NCBI GenBank assembly: GCA_965644315.1
Contig: CBFFRQ010000032.1
Coordinates: 310,001 to 374,000 of the forward strand
Direction of reading: 5' to 3'
DNA from: Caecitellus pseudoparvulus
Lineage: Eukaryota; Bigyra: Bicosoecida
Length of the DNA stretch: 64,000 bases
The notes beneath the pieces were generated by a model, which was not told the origin of the DNA, did no database searches, and was given only the letters and a program-made list of their open reading frames with translations. This document shows, piece after piece, positions 24,376-36,400 of this stretch (position 1 is the first letter of the stretch; each line of letters starts with the position of its first letter). Position numbers and translations under genes: made by a program.

Positions 24376-25723
24376 TCAGTCAGAGTGGTACGCCGCCACC
24401 CATGCTTTGGCAAAGGCGAGCAACTGCGCAGACTCATCTTCATCCGCAGCCTCTCCGACGGCAGCCGCCGCAGCATCCTGCCCGGCGTCACCAACCGCGG
24501 ACTCTGGCGCCACGCTCTGCCCATGTGACTTGCGAGCAAAGAACACTGCCACGGCTTCCTTCACGCCTGCCTTGGGAAGCCCAGCGCCTTCAAGGGTCTG
24601 CACAGCATCCAGCACTCGCCGCGTGGCCGCTTCATCCGTCGTCAGGACATCCAGCACAAACCGCACCGTCCCGCGGTCATGGCCGTCCTTTACCAGTGCT
24701 GCCTCCAGCTCGGGCGCGGGGCCTGGCTTCTGCAGGGCCTCCAGCTGCATGGTCAGCATGTGCTTGTGCGCCGCAAACCCTTCCAGTGCCCGCCTGCCCT
24801 CCACTGCCGCGCCAGAGGAGGCCTGCAGGTCCTCAGACATGCTTTGAATCTTGTCTTGCGCAGCCTGTAACTCTTCTTTGAGCTGCTGGACAACAGCCTT
24901 AAAGGCTTCCGCGTCGCCGGCGTGGTCGGCCTCAGGCGCCTGTGCGGCTTGCGCCTCTCGCGCGACACGCCCGCCACCAAACTTGTTGATGATGTCAGAC
25001 ACACGCCCCGGCTCCAAGCTCGCGACCTCCTCCCGGGGAGCAGTGCCTTCCCCGGCTGCTGCGTGGGGCTTTGAGGACGGCGCACGCTGAGCCACTTGGC
25101 GGTCGGCTTCAGCCCGCGCCTTCAGGGCGGCGCTCTTCCTGCGCGCAGCCTGCTGGGACTCCTGTAACTTGGCGCTGCGGGACTCCTCCCGAGCCTTGAG
25201 GGCTGCCTCTGTCAGCGTCGTGAAGGTGGCCACTTCAGAGGCCGGGCCCCACGTCACCTCACCAGTGTCAGGGACCTTGGTGCCGGCAAACACTCGCACT
25301 TGGACTTCGTACCCGCTGTCCAGGCCAGTGACTGTGAAAGTCTTGGGCAGGTCCCCGCCACTGAGGCAATCCGTTGCCACTGTCCAGCTAGTGCCAACTA
25401 GGGACCATAGCGTCGCTGCAGTCGTGTTGTACGCGTGCTCGACCTTGATTACATCAGGCGCAGCCCGGCCCTTCAGCAGGCTCAGCCGCACGGTTGCCGT
25501 GCTGACGCCAACGTCAGTGTCGCGGACCCTCACTCGAAGTTTCGACGGCTGAGCTTCCTCTGCTTTCCCTTGTGCCGAGGGTTTTGGAGGAGCTGCACTC
25601 GGCTGCTGAGGTGAATCCACCTGTGCATGCGGAAATTGGCGTTGGTGCACAAAGTGTCGCTCGCCTGACAGCAATGGTCGAGCACACGGCACTGAAATGG
25701 AGCAAAGCGTGGAACAATATCAT
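24376..25723 (-). CDS. FN3-domain coiled-coil protein (5' exon tentative)
   Basis: The main exon ends at TGA 24376-24378. After a Pro/Gln-rich leader comes one fibronectin type III fold (from KLRVRVRDTD to ASEVATFTTL). This is followed by a long Ala/Lys/Glu/Arg-rich helical stretch, likely a coiled coil (TEAALKAREESRSAKLQES), a second coiled coil (~VVQQLKEELQAAQDKIQ) and a helical C-terminus rich in acidic residues. The frame has no ATG upstream of the FN3 part, so a 5' exon is required. My best model is exon 1 at 25723-25688 (MILFHALLHFSA), a 67-nt phase-0 intron 25687-25621 (donor GTGTGC, acceptor TGCACAG) and exon 2 at 25620-24376, total 426 aa. An alternative is the Kozak-like ATG near 25916 with a donor at 25834 and a 214-nt intron. 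The function is unknown; a scaffold or cytoskeletal adaptor would fit. Confidence 0.6.
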
Positions 25724-26432
25724 GTACAACAGGCCTCAACTCCCTGGAGCTGGCGGGCTGAAAGCTGGCGTCGCAGTCAGGCTGGGCAGAAGCAAGCGAA
25801 ATGCAGAGAAACGGGCTGAAGCCAGGGAACGCACGGGCAGCGCTCCACCAGGCAGGGAAGATCGGCGCTTGGCCCGGTCAAGGTGCCCTTGAAGTTCTTT
25901 GTTCGGGGTTGCCATGGCGGGTGCGTTTGAGTAGTTGCAAGGCCAGCTGCTCTTCAGAGAGAGGCTCGCCCAACACGCCAAGTGAAAGTACTTGCGCTGC
26001 AGGGAGAGGCGAAATGCCGGCTCTGAGGCACAAGATACCGCTAGGCAATTGATGGGCTGGAAAGACTGACACTGCTCGTTCGTGCTTCGATGAAAAGTGT
26101 GTGGTGCTGGCTGGCGAATTTTGAGCTGAAACCGACACTGGACTGGCTTCGGAGACCAGCGTGCGCTCCCGCTGGTCCTTGGGGTTGGGAGTGGCGCCGC
26201 CTCGCTGCATTGGTCTGTAGGTACAAGCCTGTATCCCACATCAGCTCTCCACTCTCCTTCACTGGTCAGTGAAGTTGATCTGCTGCAAATGCTGGACTCG
26301 TTTGAGGTAGCCTAACACAGCAATACACATCGCGCAGCACATTCAGAAGCGAGAACGAAGCACACACCATGGAATGGGAATTTTCCTTCGCCTGCATGCT
26401 GATGAGCTTACTCTGTGGCCCTGGGGTCACTC
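25724..26432. other. Divergent intergenic region, FN3 gene / TMEM63 gene
   Basis: These 709 bp separate two divergently transcribed genes and should contain both promoters. Short ORFs exist on the minus strand. One contains a protein-like stretch (EPLSEEQLALQLLKR) but meets a stop before any usable donor, so I do not call it. No tRNA-like B box, repeat or clear promoter motif was seen. Confidence 0.5.
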
Positions 26433-29400
26433 ATGGAAAGCAAGGTGGCAGACGATGCGGGCAGTGAGGAGACTCCAAGTGCAGTGCACCTGGACCACCA
26501 CGACGTGGACAAGCAGCGGCTGAGTGGCGCCGACTTGGGACTCATCTGGTGCAACCTCTCTGATTTAGACATAGGGCAGCTGTTTGGCACAGGGGTGGGG
26601 CTGTACTTCTGTGCGTCGCTTGCCTGGGTGCAAGGAGCCTTCTCTTGGTACCGGTGCCTGGCTTTCACCCCTTCCCTTTCCCAAAGCTCACACAACGGCT
26701 GTGCACGCCAAAGCTCGCAGACTTCGTCAAGCTTGCTGCCTATGGCCTTTTCTGCATTGGGGCATTTGGGGTGGGGGCTGCAGTCGTGCTGTTCCGCACA
26801 GATTGCGGTGTGCATGACTCACTCACGCGCTTGACAGCCGCATCTGCACCATGTGCAAGCTCTTTGCCCGCGTTGCTGGACTTCCTAGCCGTGTTACTGG
26901 CCAGCTATGGCCTGTTCTTTGTGTTGCCCTCCCTGCACGAGACGTATGACACACGGGTTGGCCTGACAGAGGTCCTGGTGGAAGACTACACAGTGTGCGT
27001 TTGAGGCTGCCTCAACGCCCCCGTGGCCTGCCACACCAAGCGCGCAACCTTCACTTGCACAGGTACGTGAGGAACGTCCCGCCAGGCGCCACTGCCGCTG
27101 AGCTGGGGGAGTGGTTTGACAGGTGGTATGGCGAAGTGCTGTTCGTGGAGCTGCCGCGGGAGTTGGGAGCTGCTCTGCATGCGGCGCGCGAGCAAGAAGT
27201 AGCCATGGGCCACATGGGCCTGCACCGCACCATGTGGAGGAAACCAGCCGGATCAGCTGCAGCTGTGGCTGCTGGCTTCGCTGCGGACTCTGGGTCCCTG
27301 CAAGCCAGGCTGCTGCCACAAGGAGGTTCGGAGAACGTGGCAGATGGTGGAGCGTTGAGCGATGTGCCGGGACTGGCACACGTGGGCCGCTTTGCGGTAG
27401 CACCAGAAGTGCAAGGACAGACCCGACTATGTCACCGATCTCCAGAAAAGTGGATGCCAAAGGCGGAGGGAGCAAGGCATGCACTCTTGGGGCCGCCCAA
27501 GGGTGACTCGGGTGGCAATGGTCGAGTTGCATTTGTCACATTCAGGTACCAGTTTGCAGCTGATGCTGCTGAACTGGACTTTGGAGTTGGGACTGTCTGG
27601 GGGCAGCTGTTTGGCCGGCGAACTTGTATGAGCCAGCTTGCGCGAGACAGCCTGCCGCTGTTCCGAGAGGCGGAGGCACCATTTGTCATTTCCAGGGCGC
27701 CGGACCCGACAAACGTCACTTGGGAAAACCTCCAAATCCGGGCATCCACCCGGGCGTGGAGGGAGCTCGGCAGCATGCTGCTTGTGACATGCCTGGTGTT
27801 TGCCTCTGCCCTGCTTTCTGCCGCGCTGCATTCCCCTTCTTCAGTGCTGAAGCCGGCAACGGATGCACCAGGCAACTTCGTGCAGTTCCTGGCGCGACAC
27901 GGCCTGCACGTACCAGCGTCCATTGCTCAATGGCCAGTCGCATTTGTTGTTGTGCTGGTGAACTACTGCATTGCGATGGCATTCCAGCTGCTCTCTACGC
28001 TTGAGGGACACCACCACATCACTGGCAGGTGCGAGTGGCTGTACTTCAAGACAGCCCTCGCCGACATTGCGAACGTGCTGGTGGTGAACTGGTACATCTA
28101 CGGCCTGCCATCCCCTGGAGATACTATGTGGTTCCAGAACGTAGGCAGCATCCTGAAGACTCTGCTTGTCATGTACATCGTTCGAGGCGTTGTTCGGCCA
28201 GCGTTGACCATGGGCTGTGCCGCCGCGTTCAAGCGAATCGCGCGCAAGGACCCTGCATCTACAGACTCAGCAGCAGACGCCGAGGACAGGGCAGCCCATG
28301 CAGCAGAGGATGATGAGACGCATACAGCCCACGCCGTTGTCGCATTCGGACTGTCGCAGAAGTACGCGGATATCACGACGGTGCTCTTTGTGGCGGTGGG
28401 CTTTGCAGCAGTGGAGCCCCTCCTCCTCATCCTGGCTGCAGTTTACGCTGCTGGGAAGTACACTGTGGACAAGGCACACCTCACCTCGCTGACAACACCG
28501 CCGCCGATGTTTGACGAACGCATGACAAAGTTCCTGGAACGCCTGGCGCCATGTGCTTTGCTGCTGCATGGCTGTGTGGCGTTCCTTGCATGGCCTGGGC
28601 ACTGGCACGGCTTCGCAGTCGCGGAAGTAGCTATAGTTGTCTTCCTCTTGTTCTTTTTTGAAGTGTGGGAGTCTTGCGCCGAGGAGGAGGTGCCGGAAGA
28701 CATCAACATGGGGCTGCCCTTCGAGACGTTCTGGACACAGCCCCCCTTCGTGCACCCCTTGACACACCGGTATGGCATGGAGAGCGCTTCAGACAGGTGG
28801 GTGTCCAGTGTCATGGCAGACATGCTGGGACAAGGGCACGTGCATGGGCATCACCTTGACTTGCAGTCGCTCATGGCAGACATGCACCTGACCCACGCCG
28901 CTGAGGAAGCCCTGGACAGCGAAGCAGCGTGGGAAGAAAACCAGGGCACGGGACGATACGACCGGCGCCAAGAGGTGGGAGACGGCGAGAGTGGCGTGGC
29001 CGTGCACGGCGCAACGGCGACTCCCTCCGCAGAAGGCGTCCCGCACACGGCATTTGGGCGTGTCCCGGGCGCCACTCTGGCCTCCCGCATGCACAGCTGG
29101 CACGCCATGCACCACGTGGTGACTCACTCCCCGCGCTTGTTGGGCCGCCGCATGTTCATCATCAAGCTGTACCAAAAGCCGGCCCCTGTCGGTGTGGTGT
29201 CCTTGGACTTCGGCAACACCTACCAGGCGCTGTATCTGCCGTGCCGAGCCTGCATGGTGAGCACAAACACAGTGCTGCTTCGAGATGTACGGGAGGCCAT
29301 CATTGCCTCTGGTGTCCTGGACTGTGAGCGTGTGCGCAAGTACTGGAACTTTTTCGGAGGCAGCGCTTCCAGCTTCTACCTTCGCTCATCCGGTGGTCGG

Positions 29401-30126
29401 CCCACGCCAGAAAATTTCAACTTCGTCGTGGACCGCGAAGGCAAAAACATGGAGGCTACGGACATCACGGCCTTCTTGCTGTGTCAGCGAGAAGAGAGCA
29501 TGCGCGCCATATCCTTCCTTCCTGAGGTGCAAGTGGCGTGGGCAGGCCTCAAGTACAACAACGGCACCAGCGAAGCACCTCTCATGTTCGTAACACAGGG
29601 AGCTGAAGAACTCACCATGACTGGGTCAGATCGTGCTTGGGTGGAGTGCAGGGATGTCATGCGTCGGCGACGGCGCCCTGGAGCTTGGCAAGCAGGCAGT
29701 ATTCCACGGCGACCAGGGCGCCGTACCGGCGGGGCAATGCTTCGCCGCCCAGCGTTCGGCTCAGTGTCCACTGGGCACGCATGGGTGCCCACGCAGGCGT
29801 GGCGCTTGCTCAGAGTTGAGCAGGAGCTGCCCATGTTGGGCCGCCGCAAGGCCATGCGTATCCCTCGGCAGCCTGAAGATGTCACGTTTCAGGATGACCC
29901 CTACGACCGAAGACGAGTGCGGGAACGACCCCCGCCTCTGCCCCGCCAGCCCCGCCCGTCGCCTTCACCTGCACCTGTACCACGCCCAGACCTCCCTCCT
30001 TCTACGCGACGTCGTGTCCGCGAGCGGCCGCGGCCACCGCCAACACCCACTCCCGCTCCAGCTCCCGCTCCAGCTCCACGACGTGTGCGACCCGCGCGAG
30101 CACCTGTGCGGCTTATGGCGGAGTGA
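26433..30126 (+). CDS. CSC1/OSCA/TMEM63-family mechanosensitive cation channel
   Basis: Exons are 26433-26627, 26687-26994 and 27063-30126 (1,188 aa). Introns are 59 nt (GTGCAA...CCCAAAG, phase 0) and 68 nt (GTGCGT...TGCACAG, phase 2). The second junction rebuilds DYTV|YVRNVPPG, matching the T-V-x-V-R-N-[IL]-P start of the cytosolic domain in this family. Three N-terminal membrane segments (~50-70, ~75-100, ~120-145) precede that domain. APDPTNVTWENLQI (near residue 380) is the family's A-P-x-P-x-D/N-V-x-W-x-N-L motif before the pore block. Six or more further hydrophobic helices follow, including the E-x-H-H region (STLEGHHHITGRCEWLY). This class forms stretch- or osmotically gated, calcium-permeable channels in plasma or endolysosomal membranes. 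The C-terminal ~400 residues are an extra soluble region, with a DFGNTYQALYLP segment and a final Pro/Arg-rich tail, that typical members lack. Confidence 0.85.
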
Positions 30127-30210
30127 GGCATCAGGATGGGTGGGCCCGGGAACAGTCGAGAATACATGCATTCTTTCGCTTGGTCCGGCTACACCCCCTG
30201 GGCACACACC

Positions 30211-31384
30211 TCAGCTGGCTAGGTTGGGCACGTCAGCGTTGCCTCCACACAGTACAACAGCAACACTGTCAATGCCCTGCAGCGCGCGAAACTCCTCTGA
30301 CAGCAAGGCGGCCACACCAACTCCTGCGCTGGGTTCGATGGCAATCTTGCACCGACTCCAGACGAGCTGCGTCGCGTCCGCTATGGCTTCCTCAGAAACA
30401 ACGATGACAGCCTCAACAAAGTCGCGCACAATTGGCCAAGTATTGGAGCCGAGGGTGGTGCGCAAGCCATCTGCAATGGTCTTGGGTGGCGTTTCATGCC
30501 CCAGCAACTCCCCTGCGGCAACACTGGCTGCAGCATCCGCAGCTCCTGCCGGCTCAGCGGCAAATATGCGAATGCGGGGGTCAAGGCTGGCCAGCGCAAC
30601 TGCAACCCCAGACAGCATGCCTCCTCCGCCGACGGGGACGATGACAGCGTCCACAATAGGATCACCAGCACCCCGGGGTGGAATAGTGCCCTTGGCGGGC
30701 GCGCCTAGTGCTTCAAGGGTGGCCGCCAATGTGGCTGCCTGGCTGGCGAGGCGACAGCGCTCGGAGGGGATCTGCTGGAGCAGCTCCAGCGCCATGGTGC
30801 CTTGGCCAGCCATGACGCGGGGATCGTTCGAGGGGTGGATGAACGTCGCGCCCGTGGCGGCTTGGACTTCCTTGGCTGCAGCTTCGCGGGCCTCCCCCGT
30901 CGACTCGCACTGCGTCACGGTGGCACCGTACCCGAGAACCGCTTGCTTTTTCACGCTTGGAGCGTCGGAAGGCATGACGATGTGAGCAGGCACGCCCCGA
31001 AGCTGAGCAGCCACTGCAACAGCCTGTGCGTGGTTCCCACTTGAGTGGGTGACCACGCCTGCCTTGGCTTCGTCCGCGCCCAGGGAAAACACTGCGTTGC
31101 AAGCTCCTCGTGCCTGCGGAAATCGAACCAAGAAGTGCGAAGGCCAGCTGCCCGGGATGCCGCCGCCTTCATACCTTGAAGCTGCCACTTTTCTGGAGCG
31201 CTTCCACCTTGAAGAAGACCTCAGCTTTTCCCGCCATCTCCGTGATGGAGCTGCAAGTCAGCACAGGTGTGACATGCACAGCGCCAGCAATGCGGCTTGC
31301 AGCATCTTCAATGGCTCGCAAGTTGATGGCGTACAGGGGAGAGTCCGGCGCCAAGGCCATGGGCTTTGCTGATGCGACTGCCAT
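30211..31384 (-). CDS. SRR: Serine racemase (PLP fold type II; racemase/dehydratase)
   Basis: Exons are 31384-31175 and 31113-30211 (370 aa). The intron is 61 nt, GTATGA...TTCCGCAG, phase 0. The join gives KSGSFK|ARGACNAV, with K70 the Schiff-base lysine. THSSGNHAQA carries the second Ser (about residue 95), which matches the reprotonating Ser84 of human serine racemase; threonine dehydratases have Ala there. VPVGGGGML is the PLP-phosphate loop. E-P-A-G-A-A-D keeps the Glu/Ala/Asp spacing of the racemase divalent-metal site, and TQLVWSRCKIAIEPSAGVG is typical of the family. Expected activity is interconversion of L- and D-serine plus beta-elimination to pyruvate, in the cytosol. An insert of about 35 residues lies between LLQQI and IVDAVIVPVGG. 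Its 3' end faces the TMEM63 gene with only 84 bp between stops. Confidence 0.9.
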
Positions 31385-31493
31385 AGTACGAAGTCATTTC
31401 ATCGCACCCGTTGACCTTGGCTCCGTCCCAGCACTCACCTGCAGAGGGTGGGTGTATTTTGTGTCTACCTGCACGACCTGGCTCGCCGGCCTG

Positions 31494-32948
31494 TCACTTG
31501 AGCCACTGTGAAAAGAAAGCCGCACCCAGGACGCGGGAGCGGAAGAGGGCATCCGAATCTGTGCCCTTGGGGGCTCTCAAGTCATCACAGTGGCCGCATC
31601 CCGCACACTCTGCGACAAACGCTGGCAGCGTGGGTCCATCACTCTCGGACAAACACACCTGCTGCCAGGGATCATCGGAGAAACCCGAATACCACACGTT
31701 GGAGGTGCCCTTCGAGGCTGGGTTCATGCCACCGTACGCTGTGTTGACGGCATCTGTTGTGGGGGGTGATAAGTTGGCATCGCTGAAGATGTACTTGCAC
31801 TGCTGCAGGTGATAGTCCAAGTCCACCATGGAGGACCGCAAGCTGCCTGTGGCTGGGGCAGTCTGAAACCAAGCCAGCTGCGTGCACTTCTGTGTGCGCC
31901 AGGCTCGGGCAGTGGGCTGCCACCTGCTCGCCTGCGCTGTGGAGTTCAGGCAGGCGGTGTCGTAGAAGCAGTCATGCGGAAAGTCCTTGCCCCAGTAGTC
32001 CAGCGTGAAGTTCGCAAACAACTGGCGGATAGCAGGGGGCTGCAAGTCGGGCACGGGGGCCAAGGCATCACACAGCCACTCCTTGTGGCTGTACTGCACA
32101 GCCATCGCCGCCGAGTCAATGAGCATGTAGAAGAAGTCGGGGTTCCACAAGCTACTGAGGCCATCTCCCAGCAGCTCCATGGCTTCTGTTCGCTGCGTGC
32201 CTCCCGCCAGGACGGCAGTCTCAAAGGCGGCAGTCACAGCCCGCACATTATCGGCGCAAGCGGGGCCGATGGCCGCTGCCACGGCCGAGTCAAATTGCGG
32301 GAACTCCAGTCGAGCATCCACGACGCCACTGCTGGCCCAAGCCGCCGAGACCAGGTTCGGATACTTTGTCTTGAAGAAGCTAGCAAGCCCGCCTGCGTAT
32401 GAGCCGCCCACCACAAGCCACTTGCCAGTGGAGCCGGAGTCAGCACGGTACCAGTTGATGAAGGCGGCGGTGTCAGCCATGGCCGCCTCCACACTCAGGT
32501 GGGCTAGGATGTTGGCGTCGTTCAAGTTTCCACCGGGGATGGACTCGCCATAGAACCGGTGCTCCAGGGACATGCACGTGGCCTGCAGCACCTCACACAT
32601 GCGCAGGATGTAGCCGCCAGGGGAGTGCAGGCACGGCCCCTCACCACAGAGGTTCAGGACCACGGGCGCATCTGAACCCGCTGAAAACTGAGTGTCCACG
32701 TAATACCGCTGGCGAAAGGTTCCCCCATTTGGCTGCGAGTGGTCCACTAGCTGAGTGTAGTTCAGGGGGCTCGTGGAGTATCCGTGAGGCAGGGAGTTCA
32801 CTGGGGCAGGGGCTGCGCCTTCAATGGCGAGCAGCCGGTGCGCCAAGCCTCCCCGAGCACGGTGGGGTAGCTGTTTGAGGCCGTTTTGCCATGCGAAAGC
32901 GGCGCTCACTGCAGCTGCAGCCACCACCAGCGCCAGGTGCCGAGCCAT
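31494..32948 (-). CDS. Secreted serine peptidase, family S28 (prolyl carboxypeptidase-like)
   Basis: Single exon of 484 aa, ATG 32948, TGA 31494-31496. The N-terminus is a signal peptide (MARHLALVVAAAAVSAAFA). The mature part has the S28 landmarks: LNYTQLVDHSQPNGGTFRQRY, a LSLEHRFYGES-type segment (MSLEHRFYGES), and GGSYAG with the nucleophile Ser near 183. The acid is in YSGFSDDPW (~427) and the histidine in GCGHCDDLRAP (~453); the order and spacing match prolyl carboxypeptidase, DPP7 and thymus-specific protease. Paired cysteines and N-x-S/T sites fit a secretory or lysosomal enzyme that cleaves after proline. With no transmembrane or KDEL-like end, secretion or vacuolar delivery is likely. 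It sits 109 bp upstream of the serine racemase start on the same strand, with no obvious functional link. Confidence 0.9.
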   Translation of the reverse strand: MARHLALVVAAAAVSAAFAWQNGLKQLPHRARGGLAHRLLAIEGAAPAPVNSLPHGYSTSPLNYTQLVDHSQPNGGTFRQRYYVDTQFSAGSDAPVVLNLCGEGPCLHSPGGYILRMCEVLQATCMSLEHRFYGESIPGGNLNDANILAHLSVEAAMADTAAFINWYRADSGSTGKWLVVGGSYAGGLASFFKTKYPNLVSAAWASSGVVDARLEFPQFDSAVAAAIGPACADNVRAVTAAFETAVLAGGTQRTEAMELLGDGLSSLWNPDFFYMLIDSAAMAVQYSHKEWLCDALAPVPDLQPPAIRQLFANFTLDYWGKDFPHDCFYDTACLNSTAQASRWQPTARAWRTQKCTQLAWFQTAPATGSLRSSMVDLDYHLQQCKYIFSDANLSPPTTDAVNTAYGGMNPASKGTSNVWYSGFSDDPWQQVCLSESDGPTLPAFVAECAGCGHCDDLRAPKGTDSDALFRSRVLGAAFFSQWLK

Positions 32949-33426
32949 GGCAACTGCACTGCACCAGGGCGTCCAAGGCGGCCCTGTAGAGAGTTCGCAG
33001 CAGGGCAGGCAAGAGGCTGCGAAGGTGGTCTGACTAGGTGTTTACACGGGATGGGGAGCGTGAGAAGTGTGGAGAGCTTTAGTCTGCTCCGCAAGGTCAA
33101 ATGACAAGGCTTTGCTTGGACGTCGTTTGTCACACAGGTGTGCTTGGTGGATGGGGGGGTGGCCTTGCAGGGGAGAGCGCGTTGACAGTGCTCCAGCATC
33201 GCTTGCCTCAAAATTATCGCGTGCATTCATCCAAGCGCGCCCCATGTGTGTGCACCACCCCCGTCTGCGCAGCGCTCCCCTGCCCGAGCGTCCGAGCCGG
33301 AGCCAACAGGGCCTCCTCTGGCTTGATTGATGCTTGTGCGACACAGAAGACCCACGCAAGCTTTGCACCCCCTGTATCTGCATAGGCAACTGTCCGCCTG
33401 TCTGATCCTCCCTAGGCACCCCGCCC
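32949..33426. other. Divergent promoter region, S28 peptidase / PNGase
   Basis: These 478 bp lie between two divergent starts. There is a 7-G run near 33150 but no recognisable RNA gene, repeat or strong ORF. It presumably holds two promoters. Confidence 0.5.
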
Positions 33427-36400
33427 ATGGACACCGCCACGCTCATTTTCGAGGGCGAAGTGTGAGTGCAGGCGTGCGTTTCGTGGAGTTTCACTCTGGC
33501 GACGCTCCACCACGCCAACGCGCGTCGGCTGCAGGCACCACGTAGATGTGGTGGAGGAGATCACAGGGGATGAAGCTTGGTATTTGTTGCAGTCCCAGGT
33601 GCTTAGTCTGACGGATGTGCCCGAACTGTACCAGCGGATAGTCGGAGTGAACGGCGCGCCTGGCGTGTGCGGTGGCCTCGGGGAAGGTGAGAGTGTCCAG
33701 GCAGGCACCACCATGTTGCTTCTGGATGCTAGGCACGCTTATGGAGCCCCATTGGAAGAATTGGTGCAGACCTCTTGCCCCCTGCCTCCAGACACGGCTG
33801 CTGCGGCACCCCCTGCCGCTTGCACGCGTCATTGGGTTGGGGACGCGCCCGCCATTCAGCCAGTGTACACGTCGCCCGGGCGCCCATCGAAGCGCTTCTG
33901 CCGCTTCTGTGCTACTCAGGGCCCTTTGTCAAAAGAGCTCTTTGCAGGGTGTACAGAAGCGGTGGCATACACGGCAGGCGCCCCAGAGGCTTGTGGCGGA
34001 TTCGTTTGCCAGGCCAGCTCAGAGACGGAATCACCTGAGGCCCAGACCCCAGGCAATGTCAAACTTGTAACTGGGGCTGCACGTGACGTCGCACTGGCAC
34101 AGCTTCAGCGAGCGTTCCACGCACAGCAGACTGCCCTTGCCAGGGCTGAAGCTCAGGCAGCCGCCTCTGCAGTGGCGGCCAGCGGTGGCACACAGGCGCT
34201 GCAGGCAATTGCTGGGCGACTGGCAGGCGCAGCCAAGCATGTGCGCAAATACGAAGCGATACCGGCACAAGAAGCAGCCCTTGCTGCGATGCCGCTCGTT
34301 CGGATGGCTGAGGAAGCCTGCGAGCGAGTGCAGGAGCTTCGAGCAACTGACATGGCCCCAGGTGAGGAAGGCAGCGCGTACCCGCTGTTGAAGGGGGACG
34401 CCGGGCAACAGGACAACGCAGCCCCGGGACATTTGCTGTGGCGTGACTGCTTGCTGAAGGCGCTGACGAGTTGGTTCAAGAATGAGTTCTTCCAGTGGGT
34501 GAATAACCCCTCGTGCGACGCTTGTGGCAGCGACGCCACGCAGGGAGTGGGGGCAGCCCAGCCGACACCAGCAGAAGCGTCTGGGGGTGCAGGGCGCGTT
34601 GAAGTGTATGCGTGTTCTGCCTGTGGTGCCCACACTCGCTTTCCAAGGTACAACGACCCTGTCAAGCTGCTGTCCTGGAGGAAGGGCCGTTGTGGCGAGT
34701 GGTCCAACGCCTTTGCGCTGCTCTGCACAGCATTAGGATTCGATACACGGCACGTGCATGATTGGACAGACCATGTGTGGGTTGAAGTGTGGTCCCCAGC
34801 CCAGGTCAAGTGGCTGCACGTGGACCCCTGTGAGAATGCGGTGGACGCCCCTCTCACCTACGAGTCTGGCTGGGGCAAGAAGTTGAACTGGATCATCGCA
34901 ATATCCCCCCGCCACATTGTGGACGTGACGTGGCGGTACACGACAGATTGGGCTGGTGTTTCCTCCCGTCGCAGAGCCGTTCCTGAGGCGTGGCTGGCGC
35001 CCTACATTGCTGCGGCGTCTCGAGCACAATGGGAAGCCGCACACCTCGCGGTCCCAAACTTTGGTAGTGATGGTAGCGCCGCAGCTCTAAGGGATGCACT
35101 CGTGTCCCCTTCATCGGCACCCCCCACCCTGCTGGCCTGGATGCAGTCGCGAGCAGCGTACGCCCACCGACAGGCACAACTAGAAGCCATGCAGCTTTGG
35201 ACGACGGTGAGTATCAAGGGGGGGCAGGCTTCGGCAGAGGAGTTGCGAGGGCGCCAGTCAGGGTCTTTGACCTGGCGCGCTGTGCGCGGCGAGCTCGGTA
35301 TCCAAGCAGCAGCCGCGGGTGCCGGGGCAGGAGGCGGGGGGGCGGTGTCCGAAGACATCGACATTGGTGTGCTGCACTGGCACACACTGCCCTTGCGCCT
35401 GTCACTGGGAAAGTCCGCTTCCGCCAGCGCTTCAACCAGCGCTTCAGGGGGCGATGAGACCCCTCTTGTAGAGTTGTCGTGCATTAGCAGCTGGGGAGCC
35501 ATCACTGCTGGACTTGCCCAGGCCAGGCCGCTGGTGTCCGGGCCTGCTTGCCCCCACCGCCAGGTGCTGGTGTGGCGACGACATGCCTCACTGCATGCAC
35601 AAGCAGCAGAAGCAGGTGATGAGGTGCCAGACACTGGGTTGCAAGCACTGGCTTCTGCTGGATGGCGGGTGCAGCACGCATGCCTCATGACCTCGACGGC
35701 TGGCACCGCGCTGCGGGGCAGTGTGGCCATGACGGCGGAGCACTTCCCCCTGCCTTCCGCCCCGCCGATTGTGTCTCTCGTGGCAATTCGGGGCACAAGC
35801 TCGCTCATCGCCGTGGGCGCTGGTGCGTCGGTGTTCCTTCTAGGGCCGCCCACTGACGCCCACAGCAGCGCCTTGCAAGGTGTGAGCATCCCCGCCTCAC
35901 CCTGGACAGGCAAACAGCCGCCTTCGTTCTTCGTCACAGCACAGCTGGGCCAGGCGCCTGTCGTGGAGGCGCGCTTCGCTGCGATAGTGGACGATGTTCT
36001 GGTTGTGGGAGGAACAGGAACAGATGGCCAGCAGGCTGTGTTCAGCATGGACCCCGCGATCCCCCAAGTGCTGGATCGAAATTGGCTGCAAGGCGCCATC
36101 ACGCCAAAATGGGCCACCTCATCCTTCCCACCACCCCCCTGTGGATTAAAGGCCATGGTTCAGGTGCCAGGGCGTGGTGGCGCCGTGTTCGGTGTGTCGC
36201 GCACAGCGGGGCTGCTTGGCTTGGCCCATGCACCCCCTCTGAAGCCCCTGGAACCCAATGCGGAAATAGCAGCTGCCCTTGGCAAGCCGATTGATAGCAT
36301 TACCAAGCCTGTGATGCTTGTTGGCGAGGGGCGAGCTGGATGCCTGCGCGTCACCGTTGGGCTGCCATGCGTGCAGGCGGCATCTCGCGGCCCCAGCCGT

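Noticed and set aside
26995-27062. A start upstream of the cytosolic domain of the TMEM63-like protein, reading through RLRLPQRPRG
   Set aside because: This stretch is intron. Removing it rebuilds the conserved TV-x-VRN-x-P motif and fuses three N-terminal membrane helices.
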